Positions 23,674-34,284 of a DNA stretch of 35,721 bases are shown here, in pieces. The stretch's first letter is position 1, and every line of letters begins with the position of its first letter. The DNA is from an uncultured Chlorobiaceae bacterium (GTDB lineage: Bacteria; Bacteroidota; Chlorobiia; Chlorobiales; Chlorobiaceae), in contig CAIJWE010000089.1 in the NCBI GenBank assembly GCA_903824295.1, forward strand, positions 1-35,721, given 5' to 3'. The position numbers were made by a program, and so were the translations under genes. Under the pieces are notes generated by a model. It did not search any database and was not told the DNA's origin. It saw only the letters and a list, made by a program, of their open reading frames with translations.

Positions 23674-25872
23674 TCAGTTTACAAGCCGTTCAACAGTGAA
23701 GATTCCCTGAACTTTTTTCAGTTTTTCCATCAGTATGTTCAGTTTTTCAGCATTGCGAACGTAGATCATCATGGTGCCGATAAACATCCCGTCATGGGCA
23801 TTGAGCGAAATGGTGCGGATATTGGTATCAAATTTCGAGATAACCGTTGTGAGCTGGTTCATGATACCGAGACGGTCTTCACCGACGATCTTGATGCCAG
23901 CAAGAAAATCGGTCTCGACTTTCCGGTTCCACGATACCGAGACGATACGCTCGCTTTTCAGGAGATTCTCATTACTCACATTAACGCAATTTTTGCGATG
24001 AATTTTGACACCTTCTGCCGTGACAAAACCGATAACGTCATCACCGGGAACCGGCTGACAACAGTTCGCGTAGGCGTATGCGATATTGTTCATACCGGCA
24101 ATAACGACTTCATCCTTTTTTGAAGGCAAACCATCCTGATCCCTTTCATGCCGGGCTTTCTGGAGATAATCCTCCACCTCACGTGCTTCATCACTGAGGG
24201 TTTTTGCAACCGATTCCTCTTTGCGGAAATTGGTAACCCGCTCAATAACCTCTTCTCCGCTGATTTGCTGGCTGCCGAGGGCGTTAAAGAAATCTGCCGG
24301 TGTTTTAAGTCCATACCCCTTAACCTGCTGAATGATATCACTCTCCGAGAAAAGCCGCTTGGTACCGGCAACCATTTTCTCCCATATTCCCCGCCCTTTC
24401 TCAATCTGCAACCGACGATCCTCATTGATAGCCGATCGTATTTTCAGCTTGGCCCGCTGGGTTACGACCATTTTGAGCCAATCGGGTTTCGGTTTCTGGT
24501 TCTTCGAGGTGATGATTTCGACCCGGTCACCAGATTTAAGCTGCGCATTGAGTCGGACAATCTTGCCGTTCACCTTGGCCCCGATACAGCCGTGACCGAT
24601 CTCCGTATGGATCGAATAGGCAAAATCTATCGGCGTGGCATCTGCCGGCATAGTTTTCATGTCTCCTTTCGGAGTAAAAACGTAAATCTCATCCTGATAG
24701 AGATTGAGCTTGAAACCCTCCATAAAGGAAGCGGCCGAATCGGCATCCTTTATCAGCTCTCTGGCCCAGCGAAGAAACGAATCAATGTTGACATCATCCC
24801 GAGATATTTTCTCCTTGTATCGCCAATGGGCCGCAACGCCGAGTTCTGCAAACTCATGCATACGCTTTGTGCGTATCTGCAATTCAACCATATGGCCTTT
24901 CGGGCCGATAATGGCCGAATGAAGAGACTGGTATCCATTATTCTTCGGTACCGAGATATAGTCCTTGAAATGCTGCGGAACCGGAGGATATTTCTGCGTA
25001 ATAAAACCATAGACCGAAAAGCAGTCGGCAATGCGCTCCGTATCGACAATCACACGCAGACCGTACAAATCGTGAATATCCTCAAAGCTCCTGTTTTTGC
25101 TGCGCATCTTATTATAGATAGAAAAGAGATGCTTGGCCCTTCCCTGCACCTCTACCTTGAATTCCTGCTGTTCAAGATCGGCTTTGATGGGTACAATCAT
25201 CTTGCCAAGATAGCTGACACGATTACCCTTGCCCATGAGAAGTTTCTGCTGAAGAAACTCGTACATCTCCGGATCAATGAATTTGAGTGCGAGATTTTCG
25301 AACTCGACCCTCATTTTTCCAAGACCAAAGCGGTGCGCAAGCGGGGCATAGATATCCCTTGTTTCAAGGGCAATCTTCAGGCGCCGATGCTCCGGTAACG
25401 ATTCGAGCGTGCGCATATTGTGAAGTCGGTCGCAAAACTTGATCAGAATAACGCGGATATCCTTGACCATCGAGAGCATCATCTTGCGAAAACCTTCCGC
25501 CTGGGTCGTCTCCCGGTTGATCGTGATACCGGATATTTTAGTCAGCCCTTCAACAATTTCAGCAACTTCAACACCAAGTTCAGCCACAATATCTTCGTAG
25601 GTATAGCCGCTGTCTTCGATAACATCATGCAGAAGCGCTGCCGCCACTGAGACGTCATCAAGGGGAAGCTCATTGAGCAGAATGGTGGCAACTTCGACCG
25701 GATGGAAAAAAAACGGTTCCCCCGAAGCCCGTTTTTCGCCTTCATGTGCCCGATAGCACATGAAAAAGGCCCGCTGAATCAGCGATTCATCAAAAGTTTT
25801 GAGACTCTTGCGCGCAAGCTGGAGTATCTCATTGAGTTTATTGTAATGATCCTTTTCTATCTGAGCTAACAT
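23674..25872 (-). CDS. rel: Bifunctional (p)ppGpp synthetase/hydrolase (Rel/SpoT)
   Basis: 732 residues with all domains of long RSH enzymes. The HD hydrolase is intact (H57 in FFFHPVE; HDVIED at 82-87). The synthetase region has FEDIHDLYGLRVIVDTER, HFKDYISVPKNNGYQSLHS (301-319) and MVELQIRT; the HFKD form fits the bifunctional class rather than RelA-only enzymes. Then come TGS (about 394-455), the conserved CCQPVPGDDVIGFVT segment and a C-terminal ACT domain (about 655-732). It makes and degrades the stringent-response alarmone. It lies 113 bases below uvrB on the same strand. Confidence 0.96.
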   Translation of the reverse strand: MLAQIEKDHYNKLNEILQLARKSLKTFDESLIQRAFFMCYRAHEGEKRASGEPFFFHPVEVATILLNELPLDDVSVAAALLHDVIEDSGYTYEDIVAELGVEVAEIVEGLTKISGITINRETTQAEGFRKMMLSMVKDIRVILIKFCDRLHNMRTLESLPEHRRLKIALETRDIYAPLAHRFGLGKMRVEFENLALKFIDPEMYEFLQQKLLMGKGNRVSYLGKMIVPIKADLEQQEFKVEVQGRAKHLFSIYNKMRSKNRSFEDIHDLYGLRVIVDTERIADCFSVYGFITQKYPPVPQHFKDYISVPKNNGYQSLHSAIIGPKGHMVELQIRTKRMHEFAELGVAAHWRYKEKISRDDVNIDSFLRWARELIKDADSAASFMEGFKLNLYQDEIYVFTPKGDMKTMPADATPIDFAYSIHTEIGHGCIGAKVNGKIVRLNAQLKSGDRVEIITSKNQKPKPDWLKMVVTQRAKLKIRSAINEDRRLQIEKGRGIWEKMVAGTKRLFSESDIIQQVKGYGLKTPADFFNALGSQQISGEEVIERVTNFRKEESVAKTLSDEAREVEDYLQKARHERDQDGLPSKKDEVVIAGMNNIAYAYANCCQPVPGDDVIGFVTAEGVKIHRKNCVNVSNENLLKSERIVSVSWNRKVETDFLAGIKIVGEDRLGIMNQLTTVISKFDTNIRTISLNAHDGMFIGTMMIYVRNAEKLNILMEKLKKVQGIFTVERLVN

Positions 25873-25985
25873 TGCAAACGAACCAGAATAAACAGCATCT
25901 AAAAAAAGCGACGGTCACCAAACGCAATATTTGTATATAACGCATTTCTCCATAACAATACAAACCGCAGGAGCCTTAGAAAAAA

Positions 25986-28040
25986 TCACTTCTCGGCATG
26001 TGGTCGATGCAACGCCTCTTCAAGCTTTGTTATTTCGTCTCGCAAATAAGCTGCCTTTTCATACTCCATCCCGGCAGCAGCCTCCTGCATTTCAAGGCGG
26101 AGCTCTGCGGCCATCGCATAGCCTGCTTCGGGTGTGAGCGTGTCGATAAGGCCGGAAAACACCCTCTCAGGCTTGGGCTCAAGACCGAAACGCTTCCTCC
26201 TGTAGCGCTCCTCAGCGTCAGCAACCCCGGTGGTGTCGAGAATCTGGTCGACCGATTTGGTAATTGAGCGGGGAGTAATGCCATGCTCCTCATTGTATTG
26301 CTGCTGAATGGTACGACGTCTTGTGGTTTCATCAAGCACTTCGCGGATTGAGCGGGTGATAACATCGGCATAGAGCACCACAAATCCGTCAAGGTTACGG
26401 GCGGCCCTGCCGGCAATCTGCATCAGCGAACGGGTGTTGCGCAAAAAGCCCTCCTTGTCGGCATCGAGAATAGCAACGAGGGATACTTCAGGGAGATCAA
26501 GCCCTTCACGGAGCAGATTGACCCCGACAAGCACATCAATATCTCCTACCCTGAGTTCCCGGAGAATCTGCATCCGCTCAAGACTCTTGATCTCCGAGTG
26601 CAGATAGCGCGAACGAATCCCCGTTTTCCTGAAAAAGTCGTGCAAATCTTCCGACATTCTTTTGGTAAGGGTCATGACCAGCACCTTATTGCCGTTTGCG
26701 GTGTGGATGCGGATCTCAGCCAGAAGATTGTCAATTTGACCCTCCACAGGACGAACTTCCACCGGAGGGTCAAGCAGACCAGTAGGACGAACAAGCTGCT
26801 CGACCACCACACCACCGGAACGGAGCAGTTCATGCTCACTCGGGGTGGCACTGACACAGATAACCTGAGGGACCATCTCCTCGAACTCCTCGAAACGGAG
26901 CGGACGGTTATCAAGCGCCGAAGGAAGCCGGAATCCATGCTCAACCAGAATATTTTTACGGGAACGGTCTCCTCCATACATTCCCCTGATCTGAGGCAGC
27001 GTTACATGGGATTCATCAATCACTACAAGATAGTCCGAAGGGAAATAGTCGAGCAGACAGCAGGGGCGCTCTCCGGAAGGACGGGCGGAAAGATGCTTTG
27101 AGTAATTTTCAATACCGGAACAGTAGCCAAGCTCCTTCATCATCTCAAGATCGTAACGGGTGCGCTCTTCAATCCTGCGAGCTTCGAGCAGACGGTTTTC
27201 GGCACGGTAATAGTTCAACCTCTCTGCAAGCTCATTTTCAATGGCGAGCATCGCCACCTTCAACTTCTCTTCGTCAGCAACAAACTGCCGTGCAGGATAG
27301 ATGAATGCGTATGTTTCAACACCGAGAACCTCTCCACTGTGAATATCAAAGGTCTGTATACTTTCGATTTCAGAGCCGAAAAACTCAATGCGCAGAGCAA
27401 GCTCCTCATGTGCGGGCACAAGGTCGATGATATCCCCCCTGACGCGAAACTTCCCCGAAGAGGGCTGAACATCATCACGAATGTAATGCAGGGCAATCAG
27501 CTCCTTCAAAAAAAGATCCCGATCCTTTTCCATTCCGGAACGGAGTTCGATAATCTGTGCCTTCCAGTCTTCTGGAGAGCCAAGACCGTAAATACAACTG
27601 ACAGAACTCACCACGATAACATCCTTCCGGCCACTGAGCAAGGAGCTGGTCGCCTTGAGCCGAAGGCGCTCAATCTCATCATTGATACGCAGATCTTTGG
27701 CTATATACTTGTCGAGAGAGGGGAGATAGGCTTCGGGCTGATAAAAATCATAGTAGCTGATAAAATATTCAACGGCATTATCAGGAAAAAACTGTTTGAG
27801 TTCCCCATACAACTGAGCAGCAAGGGTCTTGTTATGGCTCATCACCAGAACAGGCTTGTCGAAACGGGCAATAACGTTTGAAATCGTAAAGGTCTTTCCC
27901 GACCCGGTCACACCAAGCAATGTCTGAAAGGGTACACCTGAACGAACCCCATCACAAAGGGCTTCAATGGCTTTCGGCTGGTCACCAGCCGGACTGTAAG
28001 GACTGACAAGATTGTATATTCCGCTCCCGTTTACCTGCAT
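25986..28040 (-). CDS. uvrB: Excinuclease ABC subunit B
   Basis: 684 residues from the ATG at 28040; a TTG two codons earlier is less likely. Helicase-like core: Walker A GVTGSGKT (43-50), the beta-hairpin region [21 protein letters not shown], then [27 protein letters not shown]-type and [30 protein letters not shown], and [16 protein letters not shown]. The C-terminal UVR motif ([24 protein letters not shown]) binds UvrC. UvrB verifies damage and loads UvrC in nucleotide excision repair. It is divergent from the M16 peptidase gene; the shared upstream gap has an inverted repeat. Confidence 0.97.
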   Translation of the reverse strand: MQVNGSGIYNLVSPYSPAGDQPKAIEALCDGVRSGVPFQTLLGVTGSGKTFTISNVIARFDKPVLVMSHNKTLAAQLYGELKQFFPDNAVEYFISYYDFYQPEAYLPSLDKYIAKDLRINDEIERLRLKATSSLLSGRKDVIVVSSVSCIYGLGSPEDWKAQIIELRSGMEKDRDLFLKELIALHYIRDDVQPSSGKFRVRGDIIDLVPAHEELALRIEFFGSEIESIQTFDIHSGEVLGVETYAFIYPARQFVADEEKLKVAMLAIENELAERLNYYRAENRLLEARRIEERTRYDLEMMKELGYCSGIENYSKHLSARPSGERPCCLLDYFPSDYLVVIDESHVTLPQIRGMYGGDRSRKNILVEHGFRLPSALDNRPLRFEEFEEMVPQVICVSATPSEHELLRSGGVVVEQLVRPTGLLDPPVEVRPVEGQIDNLLAEIRIHTANGNKVLVMTLTKRMSEDLHDFFRKTGIRSRYLHSEIKSLERMQILRELRVGDIDVLVGVNLLREGLDLPEVSLVAILDADKEGFLRNTRSLMQIAGRAARNLDGFVVLYADVITRSIREVLDETTRRRTIQQQYNEEHGITPRSITKSVDQILDTTGVADAEERYRRKRFGLEPKPERVFSGLIDTLTPEAGYAMAAELRLEMQEAAAGMEYEKAAYLRDEITKLEEALHRPHAEK

Positions 28041-28095
28041 AGACAACGCTCCACACTTATTATTATTTTTTCATTCTCACTGACATGACTCATCA

Positions 28096-28125
28096 AAGAA
28101 CTATTAATAGTGTTTGTTAGTTCTT
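28096..28125. repeat. Inverted repeat in the uvrB / peptidase divergent promoter region
   Basis: AAGAACTA (28096-28103) and TAGTTCTT (28118-28125) are perfect 8-bp inverted arms, 14 bases apart. The left arm overlaps a second perfect palindrome, CTATTAATAG (28101-28110). It lies 56-85 bases before the uvrB start. A regulator site is plausible; it does not match a known LexA box that I can name. Confidence 0.45.
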
Positions 28126-28301
28126 CCACAATGATTATCTACTATGACAGCGACAAGGGTTTCTTTCCTGTGCAAGCCTCTCCCGAACGGAAGACCTGTT
28201 CAAAGTATCTTATTTAAAAAAGGTCATTCAAGGCGGTTGCAATTATCCGCTTTTAATCCCATTATTATCTTTTTTTGATGCCGGATAATTTTCAAAGAGT
28301 T

Positions 28302-31223
28302 ATGACGCGCCATATCCCCATATTCACCATCGGGATACTTTTTTTGCATTTAATTTCCTGTAAACCCATGATCAACGCAGAGAAGCCCTATCCATACACG
28401 ACGGTTCCCGGAGACTCGCTCCACACAAGAATCTATACGCTCAAAAACGGTCTGACGGTCTACATGAGCCCGTACAAAGACGAGCCAAGAATCTACACGT
28501 CCATTGCCGTCCGGGCAGGAAGTAAAAATGACCCGGCTGAGACAACCGGTCTTGCGCACTATCTTGAGCACATGCTCTTCAAGGGAACGGACTCACTCGG
28601 CTCTCTTGACTATGCCAAGGAGCACAAGGAACTTGAAAAAATTTCCGAACTCTACGAGCAGTACCGCTCAACTGAAGATGTCGAGAAACGGGCGGCGATC
28701 TACAAGGATATCGACAGCATTTCCAATGTCGCCGCCGGCTATACGGTACCGAACGAATATGACAAGATTCTGAACTCAATTGGCGCCCAGGGCACCAATG
28801 CATATACCTGGGTGGAACAGACCGTCTATGTCAACGATATTCCCTCGAACAAGCTTGACCAGTGGCTCTCCATGGAGGCTGAGCGATTCCGCAACCCGGT
28901 GATGAGGCTTTTCCATACGGAACTCGAAACCGTGTATGAAGAGAAGAACATGACGATGGACAGTGACAGCCGCAAAATCTGGGAAAATCTGTTTGCCGGA
29001 CTCTTCAAAAAACACACCTACGGTACACAGACCACCATTGGCAAGGCCGAGCATCTGAAAAATCCCTCGATCCGCAATGTCGTCAACTACTACCATACCT
29101 ACTATGTGCCGAACAACATGGCGCTCTGCATTGCCGGGGACTTCGATCCGGATGCAACCATAAAGCTGATCGACAAAAAGTTTTCGGTGCTTCAGCCCAA
29201 AGAGGTGCCCCACTTTACCCCGGCAGTGGAAGATCCAATCACGGAGCCGCTGGTCATCAAGGCAAAAGGGCCTGAATCGGAAGAGATTGTTCTCGGATTC
29301 CGATTCAATGGAATCAACAACTCTGATGCCGATTACATCACGCTTGCCGACAAGGTGCTGTTCAACCAGACTGCCGGCCTTATTGACCTTAACCTGAATC
29401 AGCAGCAGAAGGTGCTCGATGCCGGTTCGATGTTGATCATGATGAAAGATTACTCCGCCCATATTCTGAGTGGAAAACCAAGGGAGGGCCAGAGTCTTGA
29501 CGAGGTCAAGGAGATGCTGCTCGCCCAGATCGAACTGCTCAAAGAGGGCAAATTTCCAGACTGGCTGCTTGAAGCGGCAATCAACGACATGAAAATTGAG
29601 CAACTCAAGCTCTACGAAAGCAATCGGGGTCGCGTTGAGGCTTATGTTGATGCGTTTGTGTGGGGTATGGCCTGGCCCGATCACGTCATTCAACTCGATC
29701 GTCTCCAGAAAATCACCAAAGAGGATCTTGTCGCATTTGTCAAGAAGCACTACAGCTCGAACTATGTCGCCGTCTACAAAGAGCACGGTACCCCCAAAAG
29801 CGAAACGAAGATCCAGAAACCACCGATCACTCCGCTGAAGGTAAACCGTAACACTTCGTCACCGTTTGCAAAGAAACTTCTGGCATTGAAATCAAAAAAA
29901 ACTGAACCGCTCTTTCTTGACTATAAAAAGGATATCGGGTTTTTTGATGTCAATCCCTCCATCAAGCTGAACTATCTGCAGAACAACGAAAACGAGCTCT
30001 TCTCGCTCTATTATGTCTTCGATATCGGGAAAAATAACAGCAAAAAAATAGAGCTTGCCCTCGAGTACCTCTCCTATCTCGGAGCCGGTAATCTTTCTCC
30101 TGCTGAATTCAGTCAGGAACTCTACAAGATCGGTGCAAGCTTTTCGGCATTTACCTCCGACGATTTCGTCTACCTGAAGCTTTCGGGACTGCAGAAGAAC
30201 TCCGCTACGGCCATTCGACTGCTTGAAAATCTGCTTGTTGATGCAAAGCCAGACAAGGAGGCACTTGAAAAGCTGAAAGCCGGCACACTGAAAGAGCGGA
30301 CCGACGCCAAGCTGGCCAAAAAGAAGATTCTTTTTGAGGCGATGACCAACTATGGCAAATACGGGCCATCTTCGCCCTTCACCAACATTCTCAGCAATGA
30401 GGAACTTGAAAAGGTCACGGCAAAAGAGCTGCTTGAAGAGGTACACAAACTCCTGCAATACAGCCACAGGGTACTCTACTACGGCCCTGCAACGTCAGCG
30501 GAAGTACTCGGTGAACTGCGCTCGGTACGCCATTACCCCGAATCGTTCAAGACCCCGCCAGTCCACGACCCGTTCCATGATCTTGAGCAGCACGATAATC
30601 TTGTCTATTTCGTCGATTACGATATGACGCAGGCGGAGGTCATTCTTATGACAAGAGATGAGTTGTACCATCCATCCATACTCCCCCTCTCCACCCTCTT
30701 CAACGAATACTACGGGGGCGGGATGTCATCAGTGGTTTTCCAGGAACTGCGCGAAGCCAAAGCGCTGGCCTACTCTGTCTTTTCGGTTTACAAAACCCCA
30801 AAACAGAAGGATGAGCACAACTATATTGTCAGCTATATCGGCACCCAGGCAGACAAGCTTCCCGAAGCGCTCGATGGTATCAGCATTTTAATGAACAAGC
30901 TGCCTGTATCACCCGAACTTTTTTCTTCAGCCCAAAACGGCATTCTGCAGAAAATTTCAACCGAACGGCTGACAAGAACAGAGATCCTTTTCAATTACGA
31001 AGAGGCTGTCCGGCTTGGGCACGACCTTGATATCAGGCGGGATATTTATCGTGATGCCGCTTTGTTCACGCTTGCCGATATTGAAAAATTTCACGACGAT
31101 CATTTCAGGAACAAAAAACATGTCATGCTGGTGCTTGGCAAGAAAAAAAATCTTGACATGAAAACCCTGAAGAAATATGGAACCGTAAAAGAACTCACGC
31201 TGAAGGATATTTTCGGCTATTAA
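28302..31223 (+). CDS. M16-family zinc metallopeptidase, lipoprotein
   Basis: About 973 residues from the ATG at 28302; an ATG at 28278 would add eight. The chosen start gives a short lipoprotein signal peptide, [19 protein letters not shown], with Cys20. The catalytic inverted zinc motif HYLEH is at 86-90, with the distal ligand in [10 protein letters not shown]. Between them is a charged helical insert ([14 protein letters not shown]). The length corresponds to two M16 halves; the second (from about 560) lacks the HxxEH motif and includes [31 protein letters not shown], the usual inactive partner. It is probably anchored in the cell envelope and degrades peptides. An lptF/lptG-type gene follows 40 bases downstream. 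Confidence 0.9.
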   Translation: MTRHIPIFTIGILFLHLISCKPMINAEKPYPYTTVPGDSLHTRIYTLKNGLTVYMSPYKDEPRIYTSIAVRAGSKNDPAETTGLAHYLEHMLFKGTDSLGSLDYAKEHKELEKISELYEQYRSTEDVEKRAAIYKDIDSISNVAAGYTVPNEYDKILNSIGAQGTNAYTWVEQTVYVNDIPSNKLDQWLSMEAERFRNPVMRLFHTELETVYEEKNMTMDSDSRKIWENLFAGLFKKHTYGTQTTIGKAEHLKNPSIRNVVNYYHTYYVPNNMALCIAGDFDPDATIKLIDKKFSVLQPKEVPHFTPAVEDPITEPLVIKAKGPESEEIVLGFRFNGINNSDADYITLADKVLFNQTAGLIDLNLNQQQKVLDAGSMLIMMKDYSAHILSGKPREGQSLDEVKEMLLAQIELLKEGKFPDWLLEAAINDMKIEQLKLYESNRGRVEAYVDAFVWGMAWPDHVIQLDRLQKITKEDLVAFVKKHYSSNYVAVYKEHGTPKSETKIQKPPITPLKVNRNTSSPFAKKLLALKSKKTEPLFLDYKKDIGFFDVNPSIKLNYLQNNENELFSLYYVFDIGKNNSKKIELALEYLSYLGAGNLSPAEFSQELYKIGASFSAFTSDDFVYLKLSGLQKNSATAIRLLENLLVDAKPDKEALEKLKAGTLKERTDAKLAKKKILFEAMTNYGKYGPSSPFTNILSNEELEKVTAKELLEEVHKLLQYSHRVLYYGPATSAEVLGELRSVRHYPESFKTPPVHDPFHDLEQHDNLVYFVDYDMTQAEVILMTRDELYHPSILPLSTLFNEYYGGGMSSVVFQELREAKALAYSVFSVYKTPKQKDEHNYIVSYIGTQADKLPEALDGISILMNKLPVSPELFSSAQNGILQKISTERLTRTEILFNYEEAVRLGHDLDIRRDIYRDAALFTLADIEKFHDDHFRNKKHVMLVLGKKKNLDMKTLKKYGTVKELTLKDIFGY

Positions 31224-31239
31224 ACAGTGCCTTTTACAT

Positions 31240-31260
31240 CCACCCTGATGGTGGTTTTTA
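31240..31260 (+). promoter_or_regulatory. Hairpin covering the ribosome-binding site of the LptF/G gene
   Basis: CCACC (31240-31244) pairs with GGTGG (31250-31254) around a 5-base loop, followed by five T. The GGTGG is also the only Shine-Dalgarno-like sequence before the ATG at 31264, so the fold could act as a weak terminator or hide the ribosome-binding site. Confidence 0.4.
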
Positions 31261-31263
31261 CCT

Positions 31264-32343
31264 ATGAAGATTCTCGACAAGTATATATTCAGGCAGTTTG
31301 CAAAGGCTTTTCTTTTCAGCTCCATAGCCTTTGTCTGCCTGTTCGTTCTCGTCAACATGGTTGAAAAACTTGACGAGTTCATGGACAAAAATCTCTCTTT
31401 ATGGCAGATTGCCTATGATTACACCCTGTCGATACCCTCCATCATTCTCATTATTTCTCCAGTGAGCGCCCTGCTCTCATCAATCCTTGTTGCCGGAAAA
31501 CTCTCCTTTTCAGGTGAACTTCCGGCAATACGATCTGCCGGTGTCAGTATGCGCCAACTGCTGGTACCTTTTCTTTTCGGTGGAATAATCATTCTTGTTC
31601 TCAATATCCTCAACGCATGGTGGATTGCGCCTGCAGCATTTACAAAACTGAATGCTTTTGAACAGCGTTATTTCAAAAACAACTCCTCGGAGCCGCATGA
31701 AAACCACAATATCCATATTCTTGAACCTGGTAAACGGATGGTATCAATAGGCACCATCAGTGCAGACTGCTCCAAACTCAGCACCGTTTCCATCGAAGAG
31801 TTCAGCGGTACCAGGCTCATATCGCGAACTGATGCAGACACCATGCGCTACAATTCCAAAAAACACGAGTGGGTAATGCAAAACGCTTCAACCCGCGTTT
31901 TTACCCGAGGGGATGAAGCATTTCATTTTGAACAGTTGATGCCGCAAAAACTTGCACTTTCGCCGAACTCCCTGGCGGAACTCAATCTTCAGCCTGATGA
32001 AATGGACATCATTCTCCACTACCAGTACCTTGCAAAAAAGCAGAAAGCTGGTTTTTCCGGACTGGAACGCTCAATGGTAAAATTTCACAACAAAATAGCC
32101 CTGCCGTTCGCCTCCCTCGTCATCATTCTCATCGGTGTACCCCTTTCTGCGAAAAAAAAGCGGGGAGGGCTCGCCTCTGAAATAAGCATCACCCTTTTTA
32201 CCGGCTTCCTCTTTATAGGATTGCAGAAAACCAGCACTATCGCCGGAGACCAGGGGATGATAGACCCGATGCTCGCCGCATGGCTTCCGAATATTCTCTT
32301 TCTCGGCATCGGCTATGCCATCTACAAAAACGCTATCGACTGA
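31264..32343 (+). CDS. LptF/LptG-family permease (YjgP/YjgQ)
   Basis: 359 residues. The N-terminus MKILDKYIFRQFAKAFLFSSIAFVCLFVLVNMVEKLDEF is typical, with the first span at about 15-35. Further spans are near 55-75, 95-120, 280-297 and 305-350, with a large periplasmic domain between (about 130-265). Family members form the membrane part of the LptB2FG ABC exporter that pulls lipopolysaccharide out of the inner membrane and hands it to LptC. Which of the two paralogues this is cannot be told. The LptE-like lipoprotein gene at 3166-3675 may belong to the same machine. The stop codon is 8 bases from the next start. Confidence 0.88.
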   Translation: MKILDKYIFRQFAKAFLFSSIAFVCLFVLVNMVEKLDEFMDKNLSLWQIAYDYTLSIPSIILIISPVSALLSSILVAGKLSFSGELPAIRSAGVSMRQLLVPFLFGGIIILVLNILNAWWIAPAAFTKLNAFEQRYFKNNSSEPHENHNIHILEPGKRMVSIGTISADCSKLSTVSIEEFSGTRLISRTDADTMRYNSKKHEWVMQNASTRVFTRGDEAFHFEQLMPQKLALSPNSLAELNLQPDEMDIILHYQYLAKKQKAGFSGLERSMVKFHNKIALPFASLVIILIGVPLSAKKKRGGLASEISITLFTGFLFIGLQKTSTIAGDQGMIDPMLAAWLPNILFLGIGYAIYKNAID

Positions 32344-32351
32344 ACATAAAA

Positions 32352-33152
32352 ATGGATGCTGCAAAGCCCCCGCTTATTGTCCTGATGACCGATTTTGGCC
32401 TCAGCGACACCTATGTCGGCCAGATGAAGGGTGTCATCCATTCTATTACCCCTGAGGCCCGGATCATCGATCTGACGCATGCCGTGACACCCCAGAGCAT
32501 TGCTCAAGGCACCTTTCTTCTTGGCAAATCAACCCCGTATTTCCCTGAAGGCACCATTTTTGTTGCGGTTGTCGATCCGGGAGTGGGCACTTCACGCAAG
32601 GCAATTGCTGTGGAAACTGCCCGCCATATCTTTCTTGCCCCCGACAACGGCTTGCTCACCGCTATTTTTCAGGCCGGAGAGGTCAAGCGCTGTGTCACCA
32701 TCACCAGTGAGCGCTACATGCTCCCCTCGCGCAGTTCAACCTTTCACGGGCGGGATGTTTTTTCTCCCGTGGCTGCGCATCTTGCTTCCGGCGTTGCGCT
32801 TATGGAACTTGGGTCAGCAATTGATATGGCAGAATGCACAAGCATCCCCCTGCCGGGATGCCAGAGCAGAGACAACGGCGCATCATGGGAGGGAACAATC
32901 ATCTGCACCGACCACTTCGGCAACCTGATCACCTCGCTTGACTCTGACGTGCTTGAGCGCTCCAATCAATGGATGGTAGGTGCGGGGGAACATGAATTAC
33001 CGGTTTTCGGCACCTACGGCGATGTCACCGACCAGCAGCCACTTGCTTATACCGGGAGCAGCGGCATGATCGAAATCGCCATAAGAAACGGCAATGCCGC
33101 AAAGAGCCTCGGCCTGCAGGATGGTGATTCGGTCAGGGCTTTTTTCCGATAG
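32352..33152 (+). CDS. SAM hydroxide adenosyltransferase (DUF62 family)
   Basis: 266 residues from the ATG at 32352. The open frame reaches back into the permease gene, but the family begins with LIVLMTDFGLSDTYVGQMKGVI. Other family motifs are DLTHAVTPQSIAQGTFLL, VAVVDPGVGTSRKAIAVE (catalytic Asp and Arg), FHGRDVFSPVAAHLASG (catalytic His) and the C-terminal-domain TDHFGNLITSL. Characterised members hydrolyse S-adenosylmethionine to adenosine and methionine using an activated water; fluorinases and chlorinases share the fold. Its biological purpose is unresolved. It lies 8 bases below the LptF/G gene and is probably cotranscribed. Confidence 0.92.
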   Translation: MDAAKPPLIVLMTDFGLSDTYVGQMKGVIHSITPEARIIDLTHAVTPQSIAQGTFLLGKSTPYFPEGTIFVAVVDPGVGTSRKAIAVETARHIFLAPDNGLLTAIFQAGEVKRCVTITSERYMLPSRSSTFHGRDVFSPVAAHLASGVALMELGSAIDMAECTSIPLPGCQSRDNGASWEGTIICTDHFGNLITSLDSDVLERSNQWMVGAGEHELPVFGTYGDVTDQQPLAYTGSSGMIEIAIRNGNAAKSLGLQDGDSVRAFFR

Positions 33153-33188
33153 GACAGGAGAGCCCAGATGCGATATCGATTCGGGATG

Positions 33189-34079
33189 TCAAGCGGATTT
33201 CTCCGGCTTTTCAGCATAAGAGAGAATATAGTCCAAGCCGGCGTAGACACTCTCTGCAGAGCGATGGAATGCTGATTTTGCGAGCATCATGGCAACCGGA
33301 GGCAGCTTTTTGACAAACGTTTGATCTCTTGACAGATACTCATGAAGAGGCTGATAGACATCGTCGCGTATTGATTTGATGTCGATACGAACGAAGCCGG
33401 CGCTCAAGAGCTTACTGGTATAGGAGGGAATCAGATAGTAGTTTTCCTGCGGAATATTGAATTTGCCGGCTACAAGACTCCATGAAATCCATTGCTCCAT
33501 CCGCCTGAAGAGATTATCGGAGTTTTTTGTCGGGACAATGTCCGCTGTCACCAACCGTCCTCCTGGTCGCAACACCCGATACGCCTCCCTGAAAAAATCC
33601 TCACGGCTCCTGTAGTGAAAAGCACTTTCCAGGGAAACGACCAGATCGATGGATTCATTTGCAATCGGCATCTCCGTTGCCGAACCTTCCCTTAAATCTA
33701 TCGACGTGCGGAGCCCTGCATCGGCAACATTCATCCGCGCCCGTTCCACCTGAGACCTTGTGATATTCAGCCCGATGATTTTTTCAGGTTTCATGCTCCT
33801 GGCCCAGAGGATATCCTGGTCGCCAAAGCCGTACCCGCAATCCAGCACGATATCACCTGCCGACATACCGCCCCGTTTCGCCACAAGAAGAGCAAGCGCT
33901 TCACTGGCCTCATCGATGGTATCCACATCCCGCCAGTAACCAAGATTCAGATAGAGCCTGTGCTCGGTAAGAGAAGTGGTACCAATCAGATCATAGACTT
34001 CCGTCGTCTCCAATCCATGGAATGGATTGAAAAGCCAGTTCAGATATGCAAAAAAACGACCCGTGGTGTTGTCTGACAT
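33189..34079 (-). CDS. Class I SAM-dependent methyltransferase
   Basis: 296 residues from the ATG at 34079. The Rossmann fold starts with IVLDCGYGFGDQD (motif I), followed by IIGLNITRSQVERARMNVADAG, SIDLVVSLESAFHYRSREDFFREAYRVLRPGGRLVTADIVP. The arrangement resembles the UbiE/sterol/tocopherol methyltransferase group, whose members methylate small hydrophobic molecules. The extra N-terminal helix (FFAYLNWLFNPFHGLETTEVYDLIG) and a long C-terminal helical part suggest a lipid or pigment-like substrate, which cannot be named. It converges on the DUF62 gene with 36 bases between stops; no terminator is seen there. Confidence 0.85.
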   Translation of the reverse strand: MSDNTTGRFFAYLNWLFNPFHGLETTEVYDLIGTTSLTEHRLYLNLGYWRDVDTIDEASEALALLVAKRGGMSAGDIVLDCGYGFGDQDILWARSMKPEKIIGLNITRSQVERARMNVADAGLRTSIDLREGSATEMPIANESIDLVVSLESAFHYRSREDFFREAYRVLRPGGRLVTADIVPTKNSDNLFRRMEQWISWSLVAGKFNIPQENYYLIPSYTSKLLSAGFVRIDIKSIRDDVYQPLHEYLSRDQTFVKKLPPVAMMLAKSAFHRSAESVYAGLDYILSYAEKPEKSA

Positions 34080-34116
34080 GATTTTTATTCTTTTCCGATG
34101 AAGAAATTGATGTCGC

Positions 34117-34230
34117 TTCCGCAACTCGAAAACCGGGATAGTAGTTCCTGATGTCGGGATTGTGATGGAGCGATCGACACAACGCAGTGAGCTTCCCCTC
34201 CTCCCGATACAGACAGAATAGCCTGACTTT
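34117..34230 (-). pseudogene. Possible C-terminal remnant of a formylglycine-generating-enzyme-like gene
   Basis: Between vapC and the methyltransferase gene a minus-strand frame without a start codon reads ALCRSLHHNPDIRNYYPGFRVAE. The spacing of HHNPDIR and GFRVA resembles the end of FGE-sulfatase (SUMF1) domains. The frame is closed by a TGA just upstream and nothing else of the domain is left. The match is short, so this is tentative. Confidence 0.3.
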
Positions 34231-34284
34231 TCAGGATACAGTTCAACGTCACTGAGTCCATGATAATGATGACTGGCTGATCGA

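Noticed and set aside
24148-25398. A 416-codon plus-strand open frame opposite rel
   Set aside because: It lies wholly inside the conserved rel gene on the other strand, its translation has no recognisable domain, and rel is complete.
28047-28274. Possible tRNA or small RNA gene in the uvrB upstream gap
   Set aside because: No cloverleaf, no T-loop sequence and no terminator are present; only the inverted repeats are supported.
28776-29786. A 336-codon minus-strand open frame opposite the M16 peptidase gene
   Set aside because: It is antisense to the conserved catalytic half of the peptidase and its sequence looks like a mirror of the real frame.
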